The notes: a model not told the origin generated them from the sequence alone. Positions 1 through 8,407 are shown, counted from the first letter of the stretch. The stretch is 28,621 nucleotides of DNA from Porticoccaceae bacterium UBA4026 (GCA_002382445.1 DGAQ01000043.1:16172-44792); one strand, 5' to 3'. Numbers and translations: made by a program.

Positions 1-227
1 CGGTCGACGCTAAGAAGGCTGGATTTACAATAATTGGAATGGAGGGTGACGACGTTTCAGAATGGATATTGGTCGATTTTGGCGATATCATTGTCCACGT
101 CATGTTACCCACCACTCGGGCGTTCTATGATTTAGAAAAGTTATGGTCCTTACGGCCAGATGATCGCCCTTTAAATGCAGATGCCGAGGCGATAATGCTT
201 GGCTCGCCGCCCCTAGGTCGCGATTAA
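1..227 (+). CDS. rsfS: Ribosomal silencing factor RsfS (3' part; start lies outside the window)
   Basis: The frame beginning at base 3 is open from the window edge and reads VDAKKAGFTIIGMEGDDVSEW, so the internal ATG at 39 is not the start and the gene is cut by the edge. The stretch that follows (WILVDFGDIIVHVML, then RAFYDLEKLWS) is the highly conserved C-terminal half of the RsfS/YbeB/Iojap family. These proteins bind ribosomal protein L14 (uL14) on the 50S subunit and block subunit joining when nutrients run low. The C-terminal tail after the conserved block is about 25 residues. The stop codon is one base from the TTG of rlmH, so the two are probably co-transcribed, as in E. coli and Pseudomonas. 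Identification is firm; only the N-terminal part is missing. Confidence 0.93.
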   Translation, partial: VDAKKAGFTIIGMEGDDVSEWILVDFGDIIVHVMLPTTRAFYDLEKLWSLRPDDRPLNADAEAIMLGSPPLGRD

Positions 228-228
228 T

Positions 229-699
229 TTGAAACTCCGCATCCTAGCTGTCGGCACGAAAATGCCTGCGTGGGTGCAGTCGGGATGTTTTGAATATAGT
301 AAGCGTATGCCGCCTGAACTGTGCGTCCAAACTATTGAAATAGCGCTTGGACCTAGAGGCAAAAGCCAGTCATCGGCGAAGGCAACAGAAATTGAAGGCC
401 GATCAATTTTAAAAGCTCTAATAGATAAGGATTTTGTCGTCGCTCTTGACGTGTTGGGTAAAACTATGAATACCGAAGAATTAGCCAGTAATTTAGCCAA
501 CTGGCAAATGGATGGTCGAGATGTTAATTTGCTGATTGGTGGCCCAGATGGTCTCTCTCCTGATTGCTTAGCCAGAGCTAATATACGCTGGTCTCTATCG
601 GATTTAACGCTTCCCCATCCTCTAGTACGCATTGTGCTAATGGAACAGCTTTATAGGGCATGGACAATTAATGCTAATCACCCATACCATCGTAATTAG
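229..699 (+). CDS. rlmH: 23S rRNA (pseudouridine1915-N3)-methyltransferase RlmH
   Basis: This 156-residue protein (E. coli RlmH is 155) methylates pseudouridine 1915 in helix 69 of 23S rRNA, using S-adenosylmethionine, in the cytoplasm. It shows the SPOUT-family features: N-terminal MKLRILAVGTKMPAWV, the SAM-loop segment LLIGGPDGLSPD near residues 103-114, and the diagnostic C-terminus LPHPLVRIVLMEQLYRAW followed by NHPYHR. The start is a TTG one base after the rsfS stop. It is chosen because it gives the canonical N-terminus (MKL.L.AVG) and because no ATG lies near it. No strong Shine-Dalgarno sequence is visible, so translational coupling to rsfS is likely. Nineteen bases separate it from mrdA. 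Confidence 0.96.
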   Translation: MKLRILAVGTKMPAWVQSGCFEYSKRMPPELCVQTIEIALGPRGKSQSSAKATEIEGRSILKALIDKDFVVALDVLGKTMNTEELASNLANWQMDGRDVNLLIGGPDGLSPDCLARANIRWSLSDLTLPHPLVRIVLMEQLYRAWTINANHPYHRN

Positions 700-717
700 G
701 TGTTTGGATAGACAATA

Positions 718-2640
718 ATGATACATAAGCAAGCGTTCTCAGACCCTGCTCGAGAAAGAAGGATATTTGCTAGACGGCTTATATTTTCTGTGTTTGCTAT
801 GCTGCTAATGGGACTGCTCATCATTAGTCGGTATTTTGATTTACAGATTAATCAGTTTCAAGATTTCGCGACGGACTCTGATAATAACCGCGTTCACGTG
901 CGTCCTGCACCACCCACTCGAGGTATTATCTATGATCGTAATGGGGAAATTATTGCCGACAACAGGCCCACCTCTAATCTTGCGATTATTCGAGAGCGCT
1001 CCGGAGATCTCGATCAGTTAATGACAAAAATCAGCTCATTAATCACCCTTTCCGACGATGATATTGAGCGTTTTTACGCGCGACTAAAAAGACAAAAGCC
1101 TTTCGAACCTACCCCACTAAAGTTTAATTTAACTGAAAAAGAACAGGCAATTTTGGCTGTCAATCAGCACATCTTAGAAGGCACTAAAATAAGCGCCACA
1201 TTGACTCGCTTTTATCCCAAGCGTGATCTTTTCACTCATGTCGTCGGCTATGTTGGTCGGATTAATGAACGTGAAAGCAACACAATTGATGATATTGCAT
1301 ACAGCGGCACCGATTCTATTGGAAAAACTGGTATAGAAAAATTTTATGAGGACTCTCTGCTTGGTCAAGTCGGCAGCGATCAGGTAGAAACCAATGCCAG
1401 AGGTCGAGTGATGCGGGTTCTTGATAAAGTCAGCCCTACTCCAGGTAGCGATCTTCAGCTACATCTTGATAGCCAATTACAGCAGGTAGCCTATGAGGCA
1501 TTTTCGGGCGGACGCGGAGCTTTAGTGGCAATAGAAATCGAGACCGGTGGTGTTCTCGCGATGGTTAGCGCACCAAGCTATGATGCTAATTCGTTCGTCT
1601 CGGGCATCAGCCAAAAGGAGTATGACGTTCTTCTCAACTCTCTAGACAAACCGATGTTTAACCGCTCCCTTAGGGGCCAATACCCACCTGGTTCAACAAT
1701 TAAGCCTTTGTTTGGTTTGATCGGCCTTCAAAACCGCAGTATTACCACTAGCACTGCGATAGACGATCCGGGCTATTTTCTTATGGAAGGCATCGAGCGT
1801 CCTTGGCGTGACCATAATTCAGAGCGGGGCGGCCACGGTAAGGGGGTCGATTTAGCAATGGCAATCGTCGAGTCCTGTGACGTATTCTTTTACACAATGG
1901 GCGTAAAGATAGGCATAGACACTTTGGCAGCCAGTAGCCAAGTATTTGGCTTGGGCAAAAAAACTAACATCGACTTACCTGGGGAGCGTCCCGGTATAAT
2001 GCCCTCTAGACTATGGAAGAAACAGACTCGCGGAGCATCCTGGTTTAACGGCGATACTATTAACGTAAGCATTGGCCAAGGGTTTATGCTTGCCACCCCA
2101 TTACAACTTGCTGTAATGACAGCTCGTATCGCCTCGCGTGGCAACCTAATTCAACCGCAAATAGTTAAAGCCATCGATGGCGTGAAAAACCCTGCGCTCA
2201 AAATTGCTGAAAGGCCTAACATTAGTGATGAATATTGGGACTATATCCACGATTCAATGCGCGATGTTGTGCACTCAACTAAAGGGACTGCAAGAGGCAT
2301 TAACAAGCATTTGACCTACACCATGGCTGGGAAAACGGGCACAGCCCAAGTCATTAGCATTAACGCTAATGAAGAGTATGATCGATCAAAGATTAGCGAA
2401 CGACAGTGGGATCATGCCCTGTTCGTTGCTTTTGCTCCTGTTGAAGATCCAAAGATAGCCATCGCCATCATCGTTGAGAATGGAGAGCACGGTAGTTCTG
2501 TCGCTGCCCCTATTGCAAAAACCGTAATTGACACTTACTTCAAATCTACGGCTCTCAAAAATAATAATCAAACCCTGGCTTCAACTAAGGTCTCGTACTC
2601 AAAATCTTCGGGAGGTGATGACGCTGATGCAAAACAATGA
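718..2640 (+). CDS. mrdA: Penicillin-binding protein 2 (elongasome transpeptidase)
   Basis: This class B PBP of 640 residues makes the peptide cross-links of lateral-wall peptidoglycan together with RodA. A single membrane segment lies at about residues 20-38 after a basic cytoplasmic tail. The pedestal (PBP dimer) domain follows (TRGIIYDRNGEIIADN near 67-82). The transpeptidase domain carries the serine motif STIK at 326-329, SCD at 386-388 and KTG at 539-541, so it looks catalytically intact. Family length is about 630-650. A moderate Shine-Dalgarno (GGATAG) precedes the ATG. The 3' end overlaps the rodA start by 14 bases, which suggests coupled translation of the SEDS/bPBP pair. The C-terminal 30 residues are polar and unremarkable. 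Confidence 0.97.
   Translation: MIHKQAFSDPARERRIFARRLIFSVFAMLLMGLLIISRYFDLQINQFQDFATDSDNNRVHVRPAPPTRGIIYDRNGEIIADNRPTSNLAIIRERSGDLDQLMTKISSLITLSDDDIERFYARLKRQKPFEPTPLKFNLTEKEQAILAVNQHILEGTKISATLTRFYPKRDLFTHVVGYVGRINERESNTIDDIAYSGTDSIGKTGIEKFYEDSLLGQVGSDQVETNARGRVMRVLDKVSPTPGSDLQLHLDSQLQQVAYEAFSGGRGALVAIEIETGGVLAMVSAPSYDANSFVSGISQKEYDVLLNSLDKPMFNRSLRGQYPPGSTIKPLFGLIGLQNRSITTSTAIDDPGYFLMEGIERPWRDHNSERGGHGKGVDLAMAIVESCDVFFYTMGVKIGIDTLAASSQVFGLGKKTNIDLPGERPGIMPSRLWKKQTRGASWFNGDTINVSIGQGFMLATPLQLAVMTARIASRGNLIQPQIVKAIDGVKNPALKIAERPNISDEYWDYIHDSMRDVVHSTKGTARGINKHLTYTMAGKTGTAQVISINANEEYDRSKISERQWDHALFVAFAPVEDPKIAIAIIVENGEHGSSVAAPIAKTVIDTYFKSTALKNNNQTLASTKVSYSKSSGGDDADAKQ
2611..2616 (+). promoter_or_regulatory. 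Shine-Dalgarno that sets the rodA start
   Basis: GGAGGT inside the last codons of mrdA lies ten bases before the ATG at 2627 but only one base before an in-frame ATG at 2618. It therefore favours 2627 as the rodA start. The rodA frame is open as far back as 2528, but that extension would add 33 residues that look like shadow coding of mrdA. Confidence 0.7.
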
Positions 2641-3766
2641 TTTTGTTAGAAGAATACAAAGTCCTGGTGGCGATCGAAAAAAGAGCGGGTCGACCCATAT
2701 CGACTTTCCATTATTAATATTACTGCTTGCCTTGTGTGTATTTGGATTACTGGTGCTTTACAGTGCCGGCGGTCAAGATCTGTCTTACATAAAACGTCAG
2801 GCAACTTTTATGGTTGTTGGTTTTTGCCTAATGTTTGTGGTAGCTCAATTTGAGGTCCGCTATTGGGAAAAGTGGGCATTTGTATTTTATAGCCTAGGCC
2901 TGTTATTGCTCTTTGCCGTATTGCTCTTTGGTGTTGGCGCGAAAGGTGCTCAGCGATGGCTGGATATTGGCTTTACTCGATTACAGCCTGCAGAATTTAT
3001 GAAGGTAGGTGTGCCTTTGATGTTAGCTGCCTATCTTAGTAACCGTTTCATTCCCCCAACCTTAAAACATACTAGCTGGGCGATGGCCATGATATTACTT
3101 CCAGCGGTACTAATTGTAAGGCAACCTGATTTAGGGACCGCGCTACTGGTCTTCTTCTCTGGATTTCTTACTCTTTTTTTAGCAGGCTTAGGCGTGCGCT
3201 ATTTAATCTTTACCTTTTTAACCAGCATTGCTGCAGTTCCCATTATGTGGAATTTTGTCCTTCTCGATTATCAAAAGCAAAGAATACTGACACTGCTATC
3301 TCCTGAACAGGACAAACTGGGTAGCGGGTGGAATATCGTTCAATCTAAAACTGCTATAGGCTCGGGTGGTCTAAATGGTAAGGGATGGACAGAAGGCACT
3401 CAATCACAATTAAACTTTCTCCCAGAGAGCCATACTGACTTTATCATAGCCGTCCTCGGGGAGGAATTTGGCTTAATCGGCATCCTTACTCTGCTTACGC
3501 TATATGCATTAGTCATTGCTAGATGCTCATTTATAGCGCTTAACGCTCAGTCCCAATTTGGTCGATTACTCGCTGGGAGCTTAGGTCTGATATTTTTTAT
3601 CTATGTTTTCGTGAATATGGGTATGGTATCGGGTATATTGCCTGTAGTAGGTGCCCCATTGCCAATGATCAGCTACGGTGGCACCGCTGTTTTAACGCTA
3701 TTTATTGGTTTTGGTTTGCTCATGGCTATCAGTACCGAGCCTAACCGCATGAGGAAAGTTCTTTGA
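2627..3766 (+). CDS. rodA: Rod-shape glycosyltransferase RodA (SEDS family)
   Basis: RodA polymerises lipid II into glycan strands for cell elongation in the inner membrane and works with the PBP2 encoded just upstream. The 379-residue product from this start (E. coli 370) has about ten hydrophobic segments. It shows SEDS hallmarks: RQPDLGTALLV in the middle, the extracellular loop WNIVQSKTAIGSGGLNGKG, the catalytic-region segment LPESHTDFIIAVLGEEFG, and the C-terminal PLPMISYGGTAVL. The start at 2627 is chosen from the Shine-Dalgarno placement and because MQNNDFVRRIQ is a typical short cytoplasmic leader. The TGA stop overlaps the mltB TTG as TTGA, so translation of the two is probably coupled. 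Also known as mrdB. Confidence 0.96.
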   Translation: MQNNDFVRRIQSPGGDRKKSGSTHIDFPLLILLLALCVFGLLVLYSAGGQDLSYIKRQATFMVVGFCLMFVVAQFEVRYWEKWAFVFYSLGLLLLFAVLLFGVGAKGAQRWLDIGFTRLQPAEFMKVGVPLMLAAYLSNRFIPPTLKHTSWAMAMILLPAVLIVRQPDLGTALLVFFSGFLTLFLAGLGVRYLIFTFLTSIAAVPIMWNFVLLDYQKQRILTLLSPEQDKLGSGWNIVQSKTAIGSGGLNGKGWTEGTQSQLNFLPESHTDFIIAVLGEEFGLIGILTLLTLYALVIARCSFIALNAQSQFGRLLAGSLGLIFFIYVFVNMGMVSGILPVVGAPLPMISYGGTAVLTLFIGFGLLMAISTEPNRMRKVL

Positions 3767-4785
3767 AAAAAACTCTAAAATTATTAATTCTGGGGATGCT
3801 TATATCTCTACCCAGCGCGGCCTTAGCAGACTATTCAAAACACCCTGAAGCCTCTGAATTTATAGCGACTATGGTTAATATCCATAAATTCGAACAATCC
3901 CAAATTGAGGAATGGCTGGCAAGCGCGGCGTACCAAAAAAGTATCGTGGAAGCGATGAGTAAACCCGCTGAGAAAACAAAGCCATGGCATGAATACCGTC
4001 AGATTTTTATTACCGACACAAGAATTTCTAGAGGCGTTCAATTTTGGCAAGAAAATAACCAGACTCTGGAGCGGGCCGAAAAAGAATTTGGCGTTGATCC
4101 CGCTATTATCGTTAGTATTATTGGAGTTGAAACCAACTACGGGCGTAATGTAGGAAGCTTCAGAGTCATTGACGCGCTGGCAACCTTAGCCTTTGACTAC
4201 TACACCTATACTGAGAAACGAGAGTCTAGGAAGATTTTCTTTACCACTCAGCTCGAACATTTATTACTGCTCGCTCGGGAGCAAGAAAAGGATCCCTTAA
4301 CACTCAAAGGGTCTTACGCTGGAGCAATGGGCTTGGGGCAGTTTATGCCTAATAGTTATCGCAACTATGCCGTGGATTATGACGGAGATGAATTCGCTGA
4401 CATCTGGGCTAACCCCACCGATGCTATAGGGAGTGTGGCTAATTACTTTAAGCAGCATGGCTGGAAATCAGGATTGCCCGTTGCCACACGGGCGCATATT
4501 GATGAGGCCCCCGATTCAACTAGTTTTAATGATATGAAGCATCCAAAAACGACGATTGCCGAACTTGTTGCTCAGGGCTATATACCCACTGATCAACTTG
4601 CTAAAGATCTCACCGCTTTTCCGTTACGTTTTGAAGCAAAGTATGGTCAAGAATATTGGCTGGGCCTGCACAATTTTTATGTTATTGGTCGCTACAACCC
4701 GAGGGCAAAGTATGCCATGGCCGTTCATCAATTGAGCCAGCGAATTAGAACCAGCCGCTGTGAATCAACAAAAGACTGTGCATAA
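3763..4785 (+). CDS. mltB: Membrane-bound lytic murein transglycosylase B family protein
   Basis: This periplasmic lytic transglycosylase cleaves the MurNAc-GlcNAc bond with formation of 1,6-anhydro-MurNAc. The 340-residue protein starts at a TTG overlapping the rodA stop, with GAGGAAAG about five bases upstream. The signal peptide is MKKTLKLLILGMLISLPSAA, with probable cleavage after ALA near residue 22. There is no lipobox cysteine, so this form looks soluble or exported rather than a lipoprotein, unlike E. coli MltB. The catalytic Glu is E123 in the motif SIIGVETNYGR. The substrate-groove segment SYAGAMGLGQFMPNSYRNYA and the EF-hand-like DYDGDEFADIW are present. The rodA-mltB-dacA order matches Pseudomonas, except that rlpA is missing downstream. 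Confidence 0.93.
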   Translation: MKKTLKLLILGMLISLPSAALADYSKHPEASEFIATMVNIHKFEQSQIEEWLASAAYQKSIVEAMSKPAEKTKPWHEYRQIFITDTRISRGVQFWQENNQTLERAEKEFGVDPAIIVSIIGVETNYGRNVGSFRVIDALATLAFDYYTYTEKRESRKIFFTTQLEHLLLLAREQEKDPLTLKGSYAGAMGLGQFMPNSYRNYAVDYDGDEFADIWANPTDAIGSVANYFKQHGWKSGLPVATRAHIDEAPDSTSFNDMKHPKTTIAELVAQGYIPTDQLAKDLTAFPLRFEAKYGQEYWLGLHNFYVIGRYNPRAKYAMAVHQLSQRIRTSRCESTKDCA

Positions 4786-4809
4786 CTTTCTTGTCCTAAG
4801 TGGTTATAT

Positions 4810-4838
4810 TTGAAATTTTTTGCATTAACCGCTACAAA
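4810..4838 (+). promoter_or_regulatory. Possible sigma-70 promoter for dacA
   Basis: Within the 133-bp gap between mltB and dacA there is TTGAAA at 4810-4815 and TACAAA at 4833-4838, separated by 17 bases. Both hexamers deviate from consensus, so the call rests on spacing and position only. This gap is the only sizeable break in an otherwise contiguous plus-strand block, which makes an internal promoter here plausible. Confidence 0.35.
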
Positions 4839-4918
4839 TAACCTTTTCAGGTGCCCATCAATGACCCTGGAGTGCTAAACTTAGTGCTTACTTTTATTGA
4901 CAACATGGTGTCCTAACT

Positions 4919-6094
4919 ATGGCTAAGAAATGGCTCTTCTCTGCACTATTGATCCCAATAGTGATCTCTCTGGTTTCCCCAGCTTACAGTCAAATACTGA
5001 GGCCAGCTGAACCAGAAATTGCCGCTAAAGCATGGATATTGATTGATGCGACTACCGGTAAGGTCTTGCTAGAAAGAAATGCAGACGAGCGATTACCCCC
5101 AGCCAGTCTCGCCAAAATCATGACCATATATATCGTCTCTAACGAGATCGTTGCACAACGTGTTAACGAAGAAACGGAGGTCCTTATTAGCGACAATGCT
5201 TGGATTCTAGGTGGCGCTAAAACTGATGGCTCAACCATGTTCCTCAGTCCGCGTACTAAGGTGTCTGTGCTTGATCTCATGCGCGGCGTTATCATCCAGT
5301 CGGGCAATGATGCCGCTATCGCCTTAGCAGAACATGTTGCCGGCAGCGAATATGCCTTCGCTGACATGATGAATCAGCAGGCACAAATATTAGGAATGCG
5401 CAATACCGAGTATTTAAACTCGACTGGATTGCCCGCAGAGGGAATGGTTACTTCGGCGCGTGATCTAGGAATTATGGCAAGCGCCATTATTCGCGACCAT
5501 CCGGAGTACTATGCGATCTATGCTGAAAAATACTTCGAACATAATAATATCAATCAACCAAACCGTAATCGCCTATTATGGCGGGATAGTAGCGTTGACG
5601 GCTTAAAGACTGGCCACACCAGTGAAGCTGGTTATTGCTTGGTTTCTTCCGCCAAGCGCCAAGGAATGCGCCTTATCGCAGTGGTTATGGGTGCGGACAA
5701 CGACGAATCTAGGTCGCAAGAATCACAAAAATTGCTGTCATATGGATTTCGCTACTATGATACAAAAGTAGTCTACTCAGCCGGTGAAATACTAAAAACC
5801 GGCGCCAAAGTCTGGTACGGAGCGGAAGAGTTTTTGAATCTGACCATTGCTGAAGATGTCACTCTAACAGTGCCACGTGGTTCTGAAAAAAACCTTAAAG
5901 CGAATATTTTAGTCAGCGGCTTAATCAAAGCTCCAATATCAGCAGGCCAAGAACTCGGGCAACTGCAAATTAGCTTGGATGGAGAAGCCCTAGTCGACAT
6001 CCCATTGGTTGCAGAAAAAAGTATCACAAAGTCAGGTATTTTCTCCCAATTATTTGACTGGATAATTCTTTTATTCACTCAATTACTGTCGTGA
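4919..6094 (+). CDS. dacA: D-alanyl-D-alanine carboxypeptidase, PBP5/PBP6 family
   Basis: This enzyme removes the terminal D-Ala from muropeptide pentapeptides in the periplasm and so limits cross-linking. The protein has 391 residues (E. coli PBP5 precursor 403). It has a Sec signal peptide at about 1-24 (cleavage after AYS). The serine motif is SLAK at 63-66, the second motif SGN sits in IQSGNDAAIALAEH, and KTG sits in DGLKTGHTSEAGYC. A PBP5 C-terminal beta domain follows. The last 18 residues (SQLFDWIILLFTQLLS) form an amphipathic, hydrophobic helix expected to anchor it to the outer face of the inner membrane. The ATG start gives a proper signal peptide. ybeD follows after 10 bases, so these genes are probably one transcription unit. 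Confidence 0.96.
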   Translation: MAKKWLFSALLIPIVISLVSPAYSQILRPAEPEIAAKAWILIDATTGKVLLERNADERLPPASLAKIMTIYIVSNEIVAQRVNEETEVLISDNAWILGGAKTDGSTMFLSPRTKVSVLDLMRGVIIQSGNDAAIALAEHVAGSEYAFADMMNQQAQILGMRNTEYLNSTGLPAEGMVTSARDLGIMASAIIRDHPEYYAIYAEKYFEHNNINQPNRNRLLWRDSSVDGLKTGHTSEAGYCLVSSAKRQGMRLIAVVMGADNDESRSQESQKLLSYGFRYYDTKVVYSAGEILKTGAKVWYGAEEFLNLTIAEDVTLTVPRGSEKNLKANILVSGLIKAPISAGQELGQLQISLDGEALVDIPLVAEKSITKSGIFSQLFDWIILLFTQLLS

Positions 6095-6104
6095 GAGCAT
6101 TTCC

Positions 6105-6374
6105 GTGACTGAACAAGAACCGCCAAAGATCGATTTCCCCTGTGACTATCCAATTAAAGTTTTAGGGGAAACACATACTAGCTTTAACGAACATGTCCTC
6201 GCTGTAATGGAAAGCCATGCCCCGGGGTTTAACCGACAGAAGATCACTATCAGGGATAGTAGTAAAGGTAACTGGCAAGCGATTACCGTGGTTATAACGG
6301 CCACTGGGAAACCTCAGTTAGACCGTATATTTGCGGCATTGAAAACAAGTCCGCGAGTTAAGATGGTGTTATAG
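6105..6374 (+). CDS. ybeD: YbeD/DUF493 family protein
   Basis: An 89-residue cytoplasmic protein of the UPF0250/DUF493 family (E. coli YbeD has 87). It is recognisable from IDFPCDYPIKVLG at the N-terminus, the central S.....S.G.W.A..V.I.ATG pattern, and the ending LDRIFAALKTSPRVKMVL. The fold in this family is ACT-like, and an allosteric or regulatory role has been suggested, but the biochemical role is not established. The start is GTG, with a GTGAGAG Shine-Dalgarno-like sequence overlapping the dacA stop. It sits directly before lipB, its usual neighbour in gammaproteobacteria, with two bases between stop and ATG. The family call is firm; the function is open. Confidence 0.93.
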   Translation: MTEQEPPKIDFPCDYPIKVLGETHTSFNEHVLAVMESHAPGFNRQKITIRDSSKGNWQAITVVITATGKPQLDRIFAALKTSPRVKMVL

Positions 6375-6376
6375 AA

Positions 6377-7030
6377 ATGGTGCCTGAAACACCTTTGATT
6401 ATTCGCCATTTAGGTATTCAGCAATACAGGCACACTTTTGACTCGATGAAGCAATTCAACGAACAGCGCGACGAGGCAACCGCAGATGAAATTTGGTTTG
6501 TGGAACATTATCCTGTTTTCACCCAAGGCCAAGCGGGTAAAAAAGAATATATCTTGGTCCCTGGTGACATACCTGTCGTAAAAAGCGATCGTGGTGGCCA
6601 TGTTACTTATCATGGCCCAGGACAAATCACCGCGTATCTGCTTATTGACTTACGCCGCTTGAATCTCGGTGTTCGACAGTTGGTTAATCTCATTGAGAAA
6701 GCTGTGGTCGACACGCTAAACTGCTGGGATATTGCAGCCTCTCCTCGACCTGAAGCTCCAGGGGTTTATGTCGATAATGGAGAAAAGATTGCCTCTTTAG
6801 GATTACGTATCCGTAAAGGTTGCAGCTATCACGGACTCAACTTCAACATTAATATGGACATGAGCCCCTGGCAACGAATTAACCCCTGCGGTCTGGGCGT
6901 TGTTATGACGCAAGTCGCTGATTTACTGAATCCAGCTCCCGACATCAAGGTAGTAACCGAAAAATTAGCGGAATATTTAACTGCTGGACTCGGTTATAAT
7001 AAGTACTCTACAGGACACGTTAACGACTGA
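6377..7030 (+). CDS. lipB: Octanoyl-[acyl-carrier-protein]:protein octanoyltransferase LipB
   Basis: LipB transfers the octanoyl chain from acyl carrier protein to the lipoyl domains of E2 subunits and GcvH, the first step of de novo lipoylation. The 217-residue protein has the family signature DRGGHVTYHGPGQITAYLLI near 71-90. The conserved lysine is K137 (in GEKIASLGLRIRKG) and the nucleophilic cysteine is C171 (in RINPCGLGVVMTQVADL). These match E. coli K135 and C169, so it should be active. The ATG two bases after the ybeD stop is the natural start. A 15-bp gap with GAGGAAG leads to lipA, the enzyme for the next step. Confidence 0.97.
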   Translation: MVPETPLIIRHLGIQQYRHTFDSMKQFNEQRDEATADEIWFVEHYPVFTQGQAGKKEYILVPGDIPVVKSDRGGHVTYHGPGQITAYLLIDLRRLNLGVRQLVNLIEKAVVDTLNCWDIAASPRPEAPGVYVDNGEKIASLGLRIRKGCSYHGLNFNINMDMSPWQRINPCGLGVVMTQVADLLNPAPDIKVVTEKLAEYLTAGLGYNKYSTGHVND

Positions 7031-7045
7031 GGAAGACGCCTAGCC

Positions 7046-8023
7046 ATGTTATATGACACGATACCGCCACAACGCACACGACGATTACAGAAAGGCGAAA
7101 AGCTCCGCAGTGCGGACAAGGTTGAGCGAATTCCGGTAAAAGTGATCCCGACACATCAGATTCAGCGCAAGCCAGAATGGATGCGCATCCGTCTTACAGC
7201 ATCACCTAAAGTTCAAGAAATCAAAAATATTTTAAGACGCCATAAAATGGCCACGGTATGTGAACAGGCCGCCTGCCCCAATCTTCACGAATGCTTCAGC
7301 GGCGGCACAGCTACATTTATGATCATGGGTGAAATATGCACCCGACGCTGTCCATTTTGCGATGTAGGCCATGGTAAGCCCAACGACCTTGATGCTGAGG
7401 AGCCTAAGAACTTAGCAGCTGCTATACAAGAGATGGGTTTAAAGTATGTGGTGATTACCTCGGTGGATCGAGATGACCTTCGCGATGGTGGCGCGCAACA
7501 TTTTGCAGATTGTATCCGTGAGGCTAGATTTTTATCTCCTGGCCTACAGGTAGAGGTGTTGGTCCCAGATTTTCGCGGTCGTATGGCTCCAGCGTTAGAA
7601 ATACTATCGGCCACACCACCGGACGTTTTTAACCATAATCTAGAAACCGTGTCTCGGCTATATAGAGAAGCTCGTCCGGGAGCAAATTACGCTTGGTCGC
7701 TTAAGCTACTGAAAGAGTACAAGGCACTGAATCCACAGATACAAACCAAGTCAGGACTAATGGTAGGATTAGGTGAAACCAAAGACGAGCTTTTACGCAC
7801 ATTGGATGATCTACGTGAGCACGATGTTGACATGCTGACCGTTGGCCAATATTTGCAACCATCGATCAGTCATCTGCCAGTAGATCGTTTTGTTCACCCC
7901 GATGAGTTCGCGGAATATACGGCTTATGCTAAGAGTATTGGGTTCAAACAGGCCGCCTGCGGCCCTCTAGTCCGCTCTAGCTACCACGCGGACAAACAAG
8001 CTAGAGGCGAAGACATTAGTTAG
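7046..8023 (+). CDS. lipA: Lipoyl synthase LipA (radical SAM)
   Basis: LipA inserts two sulfurs into protein-bound octanoyl groups and completes the lipoyl cofactor made by LipB-LipA. The 325-residue protein (E. coli 321) carries both iron-sulfur sites: the auxiliary-cluster cysteines C72, C77 and C83 in CEQAACPNLHEC, and the radical-SAM CxxxCxxC cysteines C98, C102 and C105 in CTRRCPFCDVGHGKP. The C-terminal RSSYHAD supplies the serine ligand of the auxiliary cluster. All key residues are present. A good Shine-Dalgarno (GAGGAAG) overlaps the end of lipB. It is the last gene of the plus-strand block. No convincing terminator is visible in the 60 bases before the convergent small gene. Confidence 0.98.
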   Translation: MLYDTIPPQRTRRLQKGEKLRSADKVERIPVKVIPTHQIQRKPEWMRIRLTASPKVQEIKNILRRHKMATVCEQAACPNLHECFSGGTATFMIMGEICTRRCPFCDVGHGKPNDLDAEEPKNLAAAIQEMGLKYVVITSVDRDDLRDGGAQHFADCIREARFLSPGLQVEVLVPDFRGRMAPALEILSATPPDVFNHNLETVSRLYREARPGANYAWSLKLLKEYKALNPQIQTKSGLMVGLGETKDELLRTLDDLREHDVDMLTVGQYLQPSISHLPVDRFVHPDEFAEYTAYAKSIGFKQAACGPLVRSSYHADKQARGEDIS

Positions 8024-8083
8024 TGTAAATAATCACTTGAAAGCGAGCATTATGTCTTACTGAAAACACGCTGATAGGGATAG

Positions 8084-8407
8084 TTACTCATCTGACCAAA
8101 CTTCACGAACCGGGTCACCAAAATCATCATAAATAATTTTTTTGGTTCGCCGTTTGTGGATCTTGGTCGCTTTTGGTGGAGTCTTTTTGGTTTTTCGGCT
8201 GTCTAAAGCCAAGACCACATCATTGATATAAGTTCTAGTTTTTGGCGGTTCGCTGCTCACGAAAGCTGATCGACCTCGCGGCTTATCGGCCGGTTCACCT
8301 GTTTCCCCAGCAATATGTTTTTTGATTTCGCCACCCAGCGACAAGAACTCCTCCGTCTTTCGGCGTAGCTCTCTGCGAATAGCATTTTTACTGGATCGTG
8401 AAGTCAC
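8084..8407 (-). CDS. Small basic conserved-looking protein of unknown function
   Basis: I do not recognise a named gene. The 107-residue product is highly basic, has no cysteine, no membrane segment and no signal peptide, and has no methionine after the start, which is GTG. The N-terminal part (AIRRELRRKTEEFLSLGGEIKKH, residues about 9-31) predicts an amphipathic helix ending in FLSLGGEI. That resembles small Pseudomonas proteins with an E-F-L-x-x-G-G-x-[IV] element, including the RNA-polymerase-binding regulator SutA; the link is a similarity in memory, not a search result. The C-terminal half has a Lys/Arg cluster (SRKTKKTPPKATKIHKRRTKK) followed by an acidic tail (DDFGDPVREVWSDE). It lies 83 bp downstream of dinB on the same strand and converges on lipA. 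A role in binding nucleic acid or RNA polymerase is possible but unproven. Confidence 0.72.
   Translation of the reverse strand: MTSRSSKNAIRRELRRKTEEFLSLGGEIKKHIAGETGEPADKPRGRSAFVSSEPPKTRTYINDVVLALDSRKTKKTPPKATKIHKRRTKKIIYDDFGDPVREVWSDE

Noticed and set aside
213..632. Long antisense frame over rlmH, and similar long antisense frames over hppA, lipA and dacA
   Set aside because: They lie wholly opposite well-identified genes, and their sequences have no domain of their own.
2528..2626. Longer rodA N-terminus from the ATG at 2528
   Set aside because: The extra 33 residues are shadow coding over the end of mrdA, and the GGAGGT at 2611-2616 points to the ATG at 2627.
4897..4902. TTGACA as a -35 box for dacA
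   Set aside because: A -10 box at normal spacing would fall at or beyond the dacA start codon, so it cannot serve dacA; the upstream pair at 4810-4838 fits better.
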